Of a stretch of DNA of 64,000 nucleotides, positions 1 to 8,960 are shown piece after piece. Every line of letters begins with the position of its first letter. Position 1 is the stretch's first letter. The stretch comes from Paenochrobactrum glaciei (GTDB lineage: Bacteria; Pseudomonadota; Alphaproteobacteria; Rhizobiales; Rhizobiaceae). Below the pieces are notes generated by a model. The model was not told the origin of the DNA. It worked only from the letters and a program-made list of their open reading frames with translations, and did no database searches. Where the stretch lies: the NCBI RefSeq assembly GCF_039522165.1, contig NZ_BAAADE010000010.1:1-64000 (forward strand). Direction: 5' to 3'. The position numbers and the translations under genes were made by a program.

Positions 1-255
1 TAAATGATCAAACCGGATCAGCTTGCGTTGCCTTGAACGGCGATCGCGGGACTTTTGCTCAGCAATCGTACAATAATATCCGGTAAGATCTGCGATCTCA
101 TCATCTTTAAACTGATTGCGTTTGAGTTCACGAAAAATGGTCGAACGGTGCCTTCCAAGCTTCTCGGCAATAGCGTCAACGGAGAGCTTTGCAGTGCGCC
201 AGCGTGCTATTTTACGCCGTTCATCCAAATCAATATGCGAGTAGGTGCGATCCAT
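1..255 (-). CDS. IS30-family transposase, N-terminal part (cut by window edge)
   Basis: Reading the minus strand from the ATG at 255 gives 85 uninterrupted codons to the window edge, beginning MDRTYSHIDLDERRKIARW. The segment AEKLGRHRSTIFRELKRN (about residues 30-47) is the helix-turn-helix typical of IS30 transposases, which binds the element's ends; the upstream DERRKI segment is also characteristic. The DDE catalytic core would lie beyond the left edge, so it cannot be told whether the gene is intact. It stands alone, pointing away from the osmC-like gene. The family call is firm on the HTH pattern; activity is unknown. Confidence 0.8.
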   Translation of the reverse strand, partial: MDRTYSHIDLDERRKIARWRTAKLSVDAIAEKLGRHRSTIFRELKRNQFKDDEIADLTGYYCTIAEQKSRDRRSRQRKLIRFDHL

Positions 256-315
256 GAAGGGTTCCTTGCATTGGATAACTCATTGTTATCATTTGCAAGT
301 CGCACTTCAAACTAG
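1..315 (-). mobile_element. IS30-family insertion sequence, right-hand part only
   Basis: The transposase start at 255 and the non-coding DNA just outside it look like one end of an IS30-type element whose remainder lies left of the window. The terminal inverted repeat cannot be defined because the other end is missing; the sequence around 285-315 is the most likely place for it. The outer boundary is therefore a guess. Confidence 0.4.
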
Positions 316-482
316 AACCCACCCCTGTTATAAAAGATGGTTAGATAAGATAGGTTATGGAACAAGTCGATGTAAGCAATTGAGTTTTACGGGTATTTAG
401 GCCTCAATCAGCTTGATAATGTTTTTGGTTGAAGCGTCAGGTATTGACGGTGCATTATGCCAATGCCTGACGTTTGATGCTT

Positions 483-935
483 TTAACTGATAACCTTAAT
501 TTCCGTTTTAACAGAATTGGCAATGAAGCACTGTTCATGCGCTAAATGGTGTAATTGCGCTTCTGCTTCAGCGTTTGGTTTCTCACCACCGTAAATAATC
601 TCTGGCTTCAACTCGACACGGCTTACAAGGATTTTACCGTCAATCTTTTCCATGAAGCCGGTTGCTTTATCCGTATAGCTTTCAATGACAATGCGTTTGG
701 CCGCAGCCACGCCAAGAAATGTCAGCATATGACAGCTCGAAATGGCTGCAATGAAAGCCTCTTCCGGATCAACATTGGCTTCAACCGAATAAGGCAGCGG
801 AATAACATGCGGCGATGATGATGCCGGAACAACCTGACCACCATCAAAACGCCAGATATGCGCACGGCTATATTTCTTATCCGTAAAAAAAGCGCCTTCA
901 CGCTCCCAATGCACTTCCACAGACATTTCCATCAT
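483..935 (-). CDS. OsmC/Ohr-family peroxiredoxin-like protein
   Basis: About 150 residues, the usual OsmC-family length. OsmC/Ohr proteins reduce organic hydroperoxides in the cytoplasm using two cysteines; here these are near residue 68 (context ISSCHM) and residue 136 (EQCFIANS), in the right places. The ATG at 935 is chosen because GAGG lies six bases upstream; an ATG at 941 is the alternative, in frame but with the GAGG directly against it. The gene is transcribed alone, away from uvrA. The motif pattern suits the general OsmC branch rather than classical Ohr, so the substrate is not assigned. Confidence 0.85.
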   Translation of the reverse strand: MMEMSVEVHWEREGAFFTDKKYSRAHIWRFDGGQVVPASSSPHVIPLPYSVEANVDPEEAFIAAISSCHMLTFLGVAAAKRIVIESYTDKATGFMEKIDGKILVSRVELKPEIIYGGEKPNAEAEAQLHHLAHEQCFIANSVKTEIKVIS

Positions 936-1067
936 GGGCATCCTCTATCGGTTCATATGTCTCATTATATTATGTCAGGATGAAAGACAGAACCAGTCCG
1001 CAACTGACAAAATATCGATTGCTGAGATTTTATACATTAAAAGCGCAAGAAGACGTAAAAGGCACTT

Positions 1068-1082
1068 GTTCGATATTTGTTC
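1068..1082 (+). promoter_or_regulatory. LexA (SOS) box upstream of uvrA
   Basis: The sequence GTTCGATATTTGTTC is an exact GTTC-N7-GTTC, the alphaproteobacterial LexA-binding consensus. It sits about 170 bases before the uvrA start in the intergenic region after the osmC-like gene. In alphaproteobacteria uvrA is a known SOS gene, so LexA repression relieved by DNA damage is the expected control. No clear -35/-10 pair is assigned. Confidence 0.8.
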
Positions 1083-1253
1083 TCATGTTAATTCGAAAAA
1101 TAAAGCTGAAACTGCTCTTCACTATGTGGCTGTCGAGTTCCATATAATTGATCAGTAAAGCAGTAAATGAACCGGATGCCATGATGACGTGCGTTCTCGC
1201 GCAGCGTTCAAGCAAGCTGGTTTGGGCATGATTTGAAGCAGGCAGAACGCAAA

Positions 1254-4175
1254 ATGAGTGAACATAAATTCATCTCCATCCGTGGCGCACGTGAGCATAA
1301 TCTGAAGAATATTGATCTGGATTTGCCGCGCGACAAGCTGATTGTCATGACAGGTCTTTCCGGCTCCGGTAAGTCATCGCTTGCCTTTGATACGATTTAT
1401 GCTGAAGGCCAGCGCCGCTATGTGGAGAGCCTTTCGGCCTATGCGCGCCAGTTTCTGGAAATGATGCAAAAGCCGGATGTCGATCAGATCGACGGGCTTT
1501 CGCCTGCCATTTCAATTGAACAGAAAACCACCAGCCGCAATCCGCGCTCGACCGTTGGTACTGTCACCGAAATTTATGACTATCTGCGCCTGCTTTTTGC
1601 GCGCGTAGGGGTGCCCTACTCGCCAGCCACTGGTCTGCCGATTGAAAGTCAGACAGTCAGCCAGATGGTTGATCGCGTTCTTGCTATCGAAGAAGGCACA
1701 CGTCTTTATATTCTGGCGCCGATTGTCCGTGGCCGTAAGGGCGAATATCGCAAAGAGCTGCTGGAATTGCAGAAAAAAGGCTTCCAGCGTGTCAAAATTG
1801 ACGGTGAATTTTATGAAATCGCCGATGCGCCACCGCTTGATAAGAAATATAAGCACGATATTGACGTTGTCGTTGATCGTCTTGTAGTGCGTGCTGATAT
1901 CGGCTCGCGTTTGGCTGATAGTTTGGAAACCTGCTTGCAATTGGCAGAGGGTTTGGCGATTGCAGAATTTGCTGACAAACCACTGCCGGATTCTGAAAAA
2001 GCCGGTCAATCTGCAAATAAATCAAAGAATGAGACCCATGAGCGTGTGATGTTCTCGGAGAAGTTTGCCTGCCCTGTGTCAGGCTTTACTATTCCTGAGA
2101 TCGAGCCGCGTTTGTTTTCCTTTAACAACCCGTTTGGCGCCTGCCCGACCTGTGATGGTTTGGGCACGCAACAGGCTATCGATCCAAACCTGATTATACC
2201 GGATGCAGCTCTTGCTTTGAAAAATGGCGCTGTGGCACCATGGGCAAAATCCTCGTCGCCTTATTATAACCAGACACTGGAAGCGCTTGCTAAAGCTTAT
2301 GAATTTGCAATGTCTGACAAGTGGAGCGAATTGTCGGAAATTGCTAAAAAAGCCATTCTTTATGGTACTGGCGGGAATGAAATTACTTTCGCCTATAATG
2401 ATGGCACACGGTCATATCAAACGACTAAAAGCTTTGAAGGCGTTATTCCGAATTTGGAACGTCGCTGGAAAGAGACAGATTCAGCCTGGTCGCGTGAGGA
2501 AATTGAACGCTTCATGTCCTCCAGCCCCTGCCCGTCTTGTAAAGGTTATCGCCTGAAGCCTGAGGCGCTGGCAGTTAAAATCGGCGGCCTGCATATTGGT
2601 CAGATTACTGAGCAGTCTATTCGTGTCGCTGATGAATGGTTTGCCAATGTCGATAGTGTTTTCAATGACAAACAACGCGAAATTGCAGCTCGTATTTTGA
2701 AAGAAATCCGCGAGCGCCTGCGCTTTTTGAATGATGTCGGTCTTGAATATCTGACTTTGTCACGTAATTCCGGCACATTGTCAGGTGGTGAAAGCCAGCG
2801 TATTCGTCTTGCATCGCAGATTGGTTCTGGCTTGACCGGTGTTCTTTATGTGCTTGATGAACCGTCTATCGGCTTGCATCAGCGTGATAATGCCCGTTTG
2901 CTTGATACTTTGCGTCACTTGCGTGATCTCGGAAATACGGTGATTGTCGTTGAGCATGATGAAGATGCCATTTTAACCGCTGATTATGTGGTTGATATCG
3001 GCCCTGCTGCCGGTGTGCATGGCGGACAGGTGATTGCGCAAGGTACGCCTGAGCAAATTATGGCTTCCAAGGATTCGCTGACCGGTAAATATCTTTCCGG
3101 CGCCTTGGATGTTGCGGTGCCCGCAGAACGCCGTGCACTTTCTGCAACAAAACGCCTTAAAGTAATCGGGGCGCGCGGCAATAATCTTAAAAATGTCTCG
3201 GCTGAGATTCCGCTTGGCACTTTTGCTTGCGTAACCGGTGTTTCGGGTGGTGGTAAATCAACCTTCCTGATTGAAACCCTGTTTAAAGCTGCATCGCGCA
3301 AGATTATGGGCTCGCGTGAGCATCCGGCTGAACATGACCGGATTGAGGGACTCGAGTTCCTTGATAAGGTCATCGATATTGACCAGTCACCGATTGGACG
3401 TACACCAAGATCGAACCCTGCTACTTATACCGGCGCATTTACCCCTATTCGTGATTGGTTTGCCGGGCTTCCTGAGGCGAAAGCGCGTGGCTATCAGGCA
3501 GGCCGCTTCTCATTCAACGTCAAAGGCGGCCGCTGTGAGGCTTGTCAGGGCGATGGTCTGATTAAAATTGAGATGCACTTCCTGCCGGATGTTTATGTCA
3601 CTTGTGATGTATGCGACGGCAAGCGTTACAACCGTGAAACACTGGAAGTTCTGTTTAAAGGCAAGTCGATTGCCGATGTACTGGACATGACCGTAGAAGA
3701 AGGCGCCGAGTTCTTCTCGGCGGTGCCATCTGTGCGCGATAAGCTTGAAACTTTGGTCAAAGTTGGTTTGGGTTATGTGAAGGTAGGCCAGCAGGCCACA
3801 ACCCTTTCCGGTGGTGAGGCGCAACGCGTCAAACTTGCTAAAGAGCTCTCCAGAAAAGCTACTGGTCGCACGCTTTATATTCTTGATGAGCCGACAACCG
3901 GTTTGCACTTCCATGATGTGGCAAAACTTTTGGAAGTGCTGCATGAGCTGGTAGATCAGGGCAACACGGTTGCTGTGATTGAGCACAATCTGGAAGTGAT
4001 CAAAACAGCAGACTGGATCATCGATATCGGGCCTGAGGGCGGCGATGGCGGCGGTCAGGTTGTCGCGATGGGGCGTCCGGAAGATATTGTGAAAGTTCCA
4101 GCATCTTATACCGGTAAATATCTGAAAGAACTTTTGGAGCGTCGTCCAAATCAGAAAACAGAGGCCGCTGAGTAA
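1254..4175 (+). CDS. uvrA: UvrABC excinuclease subunit A
   Basis: The 973-residue protein is the damage-sensing ATPase of nucleotide excision repair, working with UvrB. It has two ABC ATPase halves: Walker A GLSGSGKS at 34-41 and GVSGGGKS near 662-669, signatures LSGGES near 509 and LSGGEA in the second half, each followed by a Walker B ending in LDEP. The C-terminal zinc module has C761, C764, C784 and C787. The first zinc module reads CPVS at 273 and CPTC at 297, so one expected cysteine is a serine; I believe this is common in Rhizobiales. The ATG at 1254 is preferred over an in-frame TTG at 1233. A LexA box lies upstream. It ends two bases from the convergent nnrD gene. Confidence 0.97.
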   Translation: MSEHKFISIRGAREHNLKNIDLDLPRDKLIVMTGLSGSGKSSLAFDTIYAEGQRRYVESLSAYARQFLEMMQKPDVDQIDGLSPAISIEQKTTSRNPRSTVGTVTEIYDYLRLLFARVGVPYSPATGLPIESQTVSQMVDRVLAIEEGTRLYILAPIVRGRKGEYRKELLELQKKGFQRVKIDGEFYEIADAPPLDKKYKHDIDVVVDRLVVRADIGSRLADSLETCLQLAEGLAIAEFADKPLPDSEKAGQSANKSKNETHERVMFSEKFACPVSGFTIPEIEPRLFSFNNPFGACPTCDGLGTQQAIDPNLIIPDAALALKNGAVAPWAKSSSPYYNQTLEALAKAYEFAMSDKWSELSEIAKKAILYGTGGNEITFAYNDGTRSYQTTKSFEGVIPNLERRWKETDSAWSREEIERFMSSSPCPSCKGYRLKPEALAVKIGGLHIGQITEQSIRVADEWFANVDSVFNDKQREIAARILKEIRERLRFLNDVGLEYLTLSRNSGTLSGGESQRIRLASQIGSGLTGVLYVLDEPSIGLHQRDNARLLDTLRHLRDLGNTVIVVEHDEDAILTADYVVDIGPAAGVHGGQVIAQGTPEQIMASKDSLTGKYLSGALDVAVPAERRALSATKRLKVIGARGNNLKNVSAEIPLGTFACVTGVSGGGKSTFLIETLFKAASRKIMGSREHPAEHDRIEGLEFLDKVIDIDQSPIGRTPRSNPATYTGAFTPIRDWFAGLPEAKARGYQAGRFSFNVKGGRCEACQGDGLIKIEMHFLPDVYVTCDVCDGKRYNRETLEVLFKGKSIADVLDMTVEEGAEFFSAVPSVRDKLETLVKVGLGYVKVGQQATTLSGGEAQRVKLAKELSRKATGRTLYILDEPTTGLHFHDVAKLLEVLHELVDQGNTVAVIEHNLEVIKTADWIIDIGPEGGDGGGQVVAMGRPEDIVKVPASYTGKYLKELLERRPNQKTEAAE

Positions 4176-4176
4176 A

Positions 4177-5037
4177 TCAACGGCCAGTAAAAGCTGCAAA
4201 TATTTGCGGTATCATCAGGGGCAGGTCTTCAGCAATGACGCCTGCCCCATATTTTTTCGCTGCCTCACAATGGAACCATACAGCAGCAGAGGCGGCCTCA
4301 AAGGCCGGCATTCCGGCTGCCAGTAGGCCCGTAATCATACCGGCCAATACATCACCAGATCCGGCGGTTGCCAGCAGTGGTGTGCCATTGTCATTATAAG
4401 AATATCTGCCGTCAGGCAGCGCCACAATAGTTTGTGCCCCTTTATAGACGACACATGCCCCTGCCATTATGGCAGCTTGGCTGGCTTTTTCAGGTTTTGT
4501 TAGTTTCTCATTATCTGCAATATCGGGAAATAAACGGCGAAATTCGCCTTCATGCGGCGTTAAAACCACGGCAATCTGTGATGAATGAATGCTGGCAAAT
4601 AATGCATCTGCCATTTCTTCAAATGAAGACAGCGCATCCGCATCCAGTATCAGTGCGTTTGTTTTAGCTTTTTTGAGCAAAGTGATGCAGTCATTGCGGG
4701 TTTTTACGCCCAAGCCATATGCCGGCCCCATAAGTACTGCCGTAACATGCCGGGTTTCAATGCAATCCAGCGCATCCTGAATGGTTCTGGTTTCCCGCAA
4801 CATGATGCAGGTCAGGTGGGACGCATTGACGAGCAGCGCATCCGATGGCGAAAGAACAGTTACCAGCCCTGCCCCGATCCGCGCTGCACTCATGGCTGCA
4901 AGGCGTGCAGCGCCTGTATTTGTCAGGCCGCCTGAAAAAACAAGCGCATGGCCCCGTTTATATTTATGGGTTTCTGCATTTAAACGCGGCAGTGCATCTT
5001 TCCATAATCGCGGTTCATTGAGTGCTGCGGTTCCCAT
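4177..5037 (-). CDS. nnrD: ADP-dependent NAD(P)H-hydrate dehydratase, stand-alone
   Basis: A 286-residue carbohydrate-kinase-fold enzyme (YjeF C-terminal domain) that dehydrates damaged S-NAD(P)HX back to NAD(P)H using ADP. Visible signatures are the N-terminal glycine-rich FSGGLTNTGAARLAA segment, TPHEGEFRRLFP near the middle, and ATAGSGDVLAGMITG near the C terminus, which holds the catalytic Asp. In most Rhizobiales this domain is the C-terminal half of a fused protein of about 500 residues with the NnrE epimerase in front. Here the frame is closed by a stop about 40 bases before the ATG, and only 255 bases separate it from glnB, so no epimerase is present. The epimerase may be encoded elsewhere. 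Confidence 0.88.
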   Translation of the reverse strand: MGTAALNEPRLWKDALPRLNAETHKYKRGHALVFSGGLTNTGAARLAAMSAARIGAGLVTVLSPSDALLVNASHLTCIMLRETRTIQDALDCIETRHVTAVLMGPAYGLGVKTRNDCITLLKKAKTNALILDADALSSFEEMADALFASIHSSQIAVVLTPHEGEFRRLFPDIADNEKLTKPEKASQAAIMAGACVVYKGAQTIVALPDGRYSYNDNGTPLLATAGSGDVLAGMITGLLAAGMPAFEAASAAVWFHCEAAKKYGAGVIAEDLPLMIPQIFAAFTGR

Positions 5038-5233
5038 TTTTTCACCAATATTATTCCTGTGTGGGTGGCCTGATTTTTAAAGCATCATAGTGCCTAAAAA
5101 ATAGGCAGTCCATTATACTTCAGATATGCCTGATATTTAATCATCTTGTTACAGTACGGCTCTATGCACGTTTTTCTCTCATTTTTTACGAAGAAAAACA
5201 AAAACAATGAGAATTTTTAAAAATAATTACAAC

Positions 5234-5250
5234 TTGGCACGAAACATGCT
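5234..5250 (+). promoter_or_regulatory. Sigma-54 promoter for glnB-glnA
   Basis: TTGGCACGAAACATGCT matches the RpoN consensus YTGGCACG-N4-TTGCW with one mismatch in the -12 element. The invariant GG (5236-5237) and GC (5248-5249) are 12 bases apart, as required. It ends 43 bases before the glnB start. Sigma-54/NtrC control of glnBA is well established in alphaproteobacteria and would give induction under nitrogen limitation. No convincing NtrC dyad was found upstream. Confidence 0.82.
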
Positions 5251-5292
5251 TTTATTCATTGTAACCGGATCAGATAAGCGGAGCCTTCGAGA

Positions 5293-5631
5293 ATGAAGAA
5301 AATTGAAGCCATCATAAAGCCGTTCAAGCTTGATGAAGTTAAAGAGGCCCTACAGGATGTTGGCCTGCAAGGTATCACCGTCATTGAAGCCAAAGGCTTT
5401 GGCCGTCAAAAAGGCCATACAGAGCTTTATCGCGGCGCCGAATATGTGGTGGATTTTCTGCCGAAAGTAAAAATCGAAGTGGTTGTCACCGACGAAGCGC
5501 TGGAAGGAGCGATTGAAGCCATCCGCAAAGCCGCGCAGACGGGACGCATCGGCGACGGTAAAATCTTTGTTTCCAATATTGAAGAAGTCATTCGTATCCG
5601 CACCGGTGAAACCGGCCCGGACGCAATTTAG
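5293..5631 (+). CDS. glnB: Nitrogen regulatory protein P-II
   Basis: The 112-residue PII signalling protein forms trimers that bind ATP, ADP and 2-oxoglutarate and report nitrogen and carbon state to GlnE and NtrB. It begins MKKIEAIIKPFKLDEVKEAL, has the T-loop with uridylylation site Tyr51 (context RGAEYVVDF) and the C-terminal loop TGRIGDGKIFV. The length is exactly that of GlnB. A GGAG lies about nine bases before the start. Forty-seven bases separate it from glnA, and a sigma-54 promoter lies upstream, so both are likely co-transcribed. GlnK is the paralogue it could be confused with, but linkage to glnA favours GlnB. Confidence 0.95.
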   Translation: MKKIEAIIKPFKLDEVKEALQDVGLQGITVIEAKGFGRQKGHTELYRGAEYVVDFLPKVKIEVVVTDEALEGAIEAIRKAAQTGRIGDGKIFVSNIEEVIRIRTGETGPDAI

Positions 5632-5678
5632 TTTAAAACTTTACTCCCAGCGATCATCAGCCCAAGGATAAAATTAAC

Positions 5679-7088
5679 ATGACCACGCCGCACGATATTC
5701 TAAAACTGATCACCGACAACGAGATTAAATTTGTTGATCTGCGTTTCACAGATCCTAAAGGCAAGCTGCATCACCTGACCATGGATGTCAGCTTTGTTGA
5801 CGAAGATATGTTTACTGATGGCGTTATGTTTGACGGCTCCTCCATCGGCGGCTGGAAGGCAATCAATGAATCCGACATGGTGTTGATGCCGGATCCTGAA
5901 ACCGTACATATCGATCCTTTTTTCGCGCATCCGACACTGGTTCTGTTCTGTGATATTCTTGATCCTATTTCCGGCGAAGCCTATGCCCGCGACCCGCGCA
6001 CCACAGCCAAAAAGGCAGAAGCCTATGTGAGCGCGCTGGGCTTTGGTGACACAGTATTTATCGGCCCTGAAGCCGAATTTTTCCTCTTTGATGATGTGAA
6101 GTTCAGCACAGATTCATACAATACTGGTTTCAAACTGGATGCCTATGATCTGCCAAGCAACAATGATCGTGACCTTGAAAGCGGCAATTTAGGTCACCGT
6201 CCACGTAAACAGGGCGGCTACTTCCCTGTGCCACCGGTCGATTCCGCGCAGGATATCCGGTCCGAAATGCTTTCCATTATGAGCGAAATGGGCATCACGG
6301 TTGAAAAGCATCACCATGAAGTCGCTGCTGCCCAGCACGAACTCGGTTTGAAATTCGACACACTCGTGCGTAATGCCGACAAGATGCAGATCCATAAATA
6401 TGTCGTGCATCAGGTTGCCAACTCTTACGGCAAAACCGCTACATTCATGCCGAAACCGGTTTTTGGTGAAAGCGGCTCAGGCATGCATGTGCATTTGTCG
6501 ATCTGGAAAGATGGCAAGCCGACATTTGCCGGTAATGAATATGCAGGTCTTTCAGAAACTTGCCTCTATTTCATCGGCGGCATCATCAAACATGCTAAAG
6601 CGATCAACGCATTCAGCAATCCTTCAACCAACTCTTACAAGCGTTTGGTGCCGGGCTATGAAGCGCCTGTTCTCTTGGCTTATTCTGCACGTAACCGCTC
6701 CGCTTCTTGCCGTATTCCGTTTGGCTCTTCACCGAAATCCAAGCGCGTTGAAGTGCGTTACCCTGATCCGTCTGCAAACCCATATCTCTGCTTTGCAGCC
6801 TTGCTGATGGCTGGTCTTGACGGTATCAAAAACAAAATTCACCCAGGTCAGCCAATGGATAAAGATCTTTACGATCTGCCAGCCAAAGAGCTGAAAGAAA
6901 TCCCGACTGTTTGCGCTTCTTTGCGTGAAGCATTGGAAAGCCTTGATAAAGATCGCGAATTCCTGAAAGCCGGTGGTGTTTTTGAAGACGAGCAGATCGA
7001 CAGCTTCATTGAATTGAAAATGGCTGAAGTGATGCGTTATGAAATGACCCCACATCCAGTCGAATTTGATATGTATTACTCTTGCTAA
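5679..7088 (+). CDS. glnA: Glutamine synthetase type I
   Basis: A 469-residue type I (GSI-beta) enzyme making glutamine from glutamate, ammonia and ATP in the cytoplasm as a dodecamer. Signatures seen in order: FDGSSIGGW in the N-terminal half, GPEAEFFLFD, the ATP-binding GSGMHVHLS region, NPSTNSYKRLVPGYEAP, NRSASCRIP, and the adenylylation loop with Tyr398 (context DLYDLPAKELK), the target of GlnE. The start ATG follows an AAGGA-like sequence about ten bases upstream. It is the second gene of glnBA and ends at a strong bidirectional terminator. Regulation is probably transcriptional through sigma-54 and post-translational through PII and GlnE. Confidence 0.97.
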   Translation: MTTPHDILKLITDNEIKFVDLRFTDPKGKLHHLTMDVSFVDEDMFTDGVMFDGSSIGGWKAINESDMVLMPDPETVHIDPFFAHPTLVLFCDILDPISGEAYARDPRTTAKKAEAYVSALGFGDTVFIGPEAEFFLFDDVKFSTDSYNTGFKLDAYDLPSNNDRDLESGNLGHRPRKQGGYFPVPPVDSAQDIRSEMLSIMSEMGITVEKHHHEVAAAQHELGLKFDTLVRNADKMQIHKYVVHQVANSYGKTATFMPKPVFGESGSGMHVHLSIWKDGKPTFAGNEYAGLSETCLYFIGGIIKHAKAINAFSNPSTNSYKRLVPGYEAPVLLAYSARNRSASCRIPFGSSPKSKRVEVRYPDPSANPYLCFAALLMAGLDGIKNKIHPGQPMDKDLYDLPAKELKEIPTVCASLREALESLDKDREFLKAGGVFEDEQIDSFIELKMAEVMRYEMTPHPVEFDMYYSC

Positions 7089-7092
7089 TACT

Positions 7093-7126
7093 AAAAAAAG
7101 CCCCGATAAAAATCGGGGCTTTTTTT
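7093..7126. terminator. Bidirectional terminator between glnA and the ATP12 gene
   Basis: A perfect 8-bp stem (GCCCCGAT at 7100-7107 with ATCGGGGC at 7112-7119) closes a four-base A loop. It is flanked by an A run on the left and a T run on the right, so it can end glnA on the plus strand and the ATP12 operon on the minus strand. Confidence 0.93.
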
Positions 7127-7160
7127 AATTAAATCATATAGTTATATAAATAACCTAAGA

Positions 7161-7946
7161 TTATGATATAGCTTTCAAAAGTGCGTCAGCCGCAAACATT
7201 TCCGTAGAGCGCTTATTGCGACGCCAGACAGCTTCCTCGTCTTCGCCCCAATTCTCGATTGTCCAATCTTCATCCAGATGCGCCAGTTTCCATGCTTCTT
7301 CCGCTGTTAAATGCTGCTTGTAAATTGCAAGCGAGAGCAAGGCAGAACCGGTTAATGTGGTGAATGTATGCAGGATTGCCAGCGTCACCGGATCATTGGC
7401 GCTTGATAAATGCACACCAAAGGCAGCAATCGCTTCGCGTGGTTGTTCGACATGCATCACACCTTCAGCAAGATTGAAGCGTGCGCCCAGGCTTTGCGCC
7501 CAGTCGATCAACGGATCCCACTGATTGGTCTGACGATCAACCAGTTCCTGCGGGCTATCAGCACGGTAAAACAACATATCACATGATGCAAAGCGCAGGA
7601 TATCCTCAAAGACAGCCTGACTATCCAATGCAATACCATCAATCGCCGTATTGACCAGACGGGTAACCGGCATGGTTTCGGCGTTGACCACTTCCTTTTG
7701 TGCCTCAAACTCGTCAGCGATAAGCTGTGCGGCTGCCCGTGTGGTGAGCACTAAAGGCTGACGCGCGGGTGTACGAACCAGTTTGCCGTCGAGTTGCACG
7801 GTAAAGCCACCTTCAGCTTCAGCCACTTCTGCTTTTTCATAAAAACGCTTCGGCAATGGTGCTTTCATCTGAATTTGGGCGCGGCGCACCGGATCAGGAT
7901 CAGAAAGTGTTGGCCCTGCTTCAAGGTCAGATAAAATATCGCGCAT
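7161..7946 (-). CDS. ATP12-family F1-ATPase assembly chaperone
   Basis: A 261-residue protein of the ATP12 family, which in mitochondria binds the F1 alpha subunit during ATP synthase assembly; the alphaproteobacterial members are their homologues and are assumed to act similarly in the cytoplasm. Visible features are the N-terminal PLPKRFYEKAEVAEAEGGFTV and LDGKLVRTPARQPL segments, the family signature PVTRLVNTAIDG and the later FTTLTGSALLSLA segment. It is last in an apparent rluC-eamA-ATP12 operon, 49 bases after the transporter. In related genomes I recall a HAD hydrolase near rluC and ATP12; here a transporter occupies that place. Confidence 0.88.
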   Translation of the reverse strand: MRDILSDLEAGPTLSDPDPVRRAQIQMKAPLPKRFYEKAEVAEAEGGFTVQLDGKLVRTPARQPLVLTTRAAAQLIADEFEAQKEVVNAETMPVTRLVNTAIDGIALDSQAVFEDILRFASCDMLFYRADSPQELVDRQTNQWDPLIDWAQSLGARFNLAEGVMHVEQPREAIAAFGVHLSSANDPVTLAILHTFTTLTGSALLSLAIYKQHLTAEEAWKLAHLDEDWTIENWGEDEEAVWRRNKRSTEMFAADALLKAIS

Positions 7947-7995
7947 ATTTAAGTTCCGTCTTTAAGTGAATATATTTACCGCTTCAAAAGCGTGT

Positions 7996-8955
7996 TCAAG
8001 ATGCAGCTTTATGACTGCCGGATTTAACTGGCCGGTTGATGATAATCAGCCCTAAGGCGATTAAAACCAGAGCCACAAAAATTTTCCAGCCCAATGCTTC
8101 GCCCAATAACAGCCCGCTCATAAGAACACCGAATGCCGGTGTGAGGAAGGCGAAATTGGAAAGTTTGGAGACAGGATAACGTCGCAACATCCAAAACCAA
8201 AGCGGGTAAGTGAAAGCAACAACAAAAACCGACTGGAAGAGAAACGCAATGACAGACCAGATATCAGGCGAACGAATGAGCGAGCCGCTTAAAGCCATGA
8301 AAGGTAAAGGCACCAGAGAGGCCACTGCCAGCTGATAAAGCAAAACCTTTTCAGGGGCTGCGCGGGTAAGCGCGCTGCGTTTAATGACAATATTGGTCAT
8401 GCCCCACATAATGCCGCCTGCAAGCGCCATCAGATCGCCGATATAAGCATAGGCACCGACACTGGAGACACGGTCTGAAAACACCAGAAAAACACCGCCA
8501 AAGGCAATCAGCATACCGATAACAGCTTGTAGCGACATGCGCTCACCAAGCAGAAAATGGCTGCCGATAGCGACCCAAAACGGCATCATATTCATCATCA
8601 ATGTCACGCGGCCGACATTGGTATAGTCCATCGCCATAAAGACAAGGACAAATTCACTGCCAAACAGAAGGCCTGCCAGAATGCCTGGCCAGAAAGTGCC
8701 GTCTTTGTTAAAGAGCGGTACTTTCTTATATTGGCACCACATGAAGACAAGCAGACCACCCAAGATCGAACGGCCGCTCGCCATCAGCATCGGGTTAAAG
8801 CCCTGATTGCCGATTTTGATGGCAACCTGATTGAGTCCCCATGTAAACATGAGAAACAGCACAAGCGCGAGCGCCACACCATCAAAGGGTGCAGGCTGCA
8901 TATTGGGAGCTGGCGATATTGTGCCAATCTTTGTGCCTGTGCCGTTTGCTGACAT
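7996..8955 (-). CDS. EamA/DMT-superfamily transporter
   Basis: A 319-residue inner-membrane protein of the drug/metabolite transporter superfamily, with about ten hydrophobic helices in two five-helix EamA repeats: the first from about residue 25 to 165, the second from about 170 to 305. Segments such as FTWGLNQVAIKIGNQGFNP in helix 1 and PVSKLSNFAFLTPAFGVLMSG late in repeat two are typical of EamA. The start lies five bases after the rluC stop, so it is probably cotranscribed. Substrate cannot be told from sequence; amino acids, metabolites or small drugs are the usual cargo. Confidence 0.85.
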   Translation of the reverse strand: MSANGTGTKIGTISPAPNMQPAPFDGVALALVLFLMFTWGLNQVAIKIGNQGFNPMLMASGRSILGGLLVFMWCQYKKVPLFNKDGTFWPGILAGLLFGSEFVLVFMAMDYTNVGRVTLMMNMMPFWVAIGSHFLLGERMSLQAVIGMLIAFGGVFLVFSDRVSSVGAYAYIGDLMALAGGIMWGMTNIVIKRSALTRAAPEKVLLYQLAVASLVPLPFMALSGSLIRSPDIWSVIAFLFQSVFVVAFTYPLWFWMLRRYPVSKLSNFAFLTPAFGVLMSGLLLGEALGWKIFVALVLIALGLIIINRPVKSGSHKAAS

Positions 8956-8960
8956 TGGGC

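Noticed and set aside
934..1158. Open frame of about 74 codons on plus between the osmC-like gene and uvrA
   Set aside because: No ribosome site, no coding character, covers the LexA box; an ordinary intergenic frame.
8557..8952. 131-codon plus-strand frame within the eamA gene
   Set aside because: Complete shadow of a clear transporter; no family signal.
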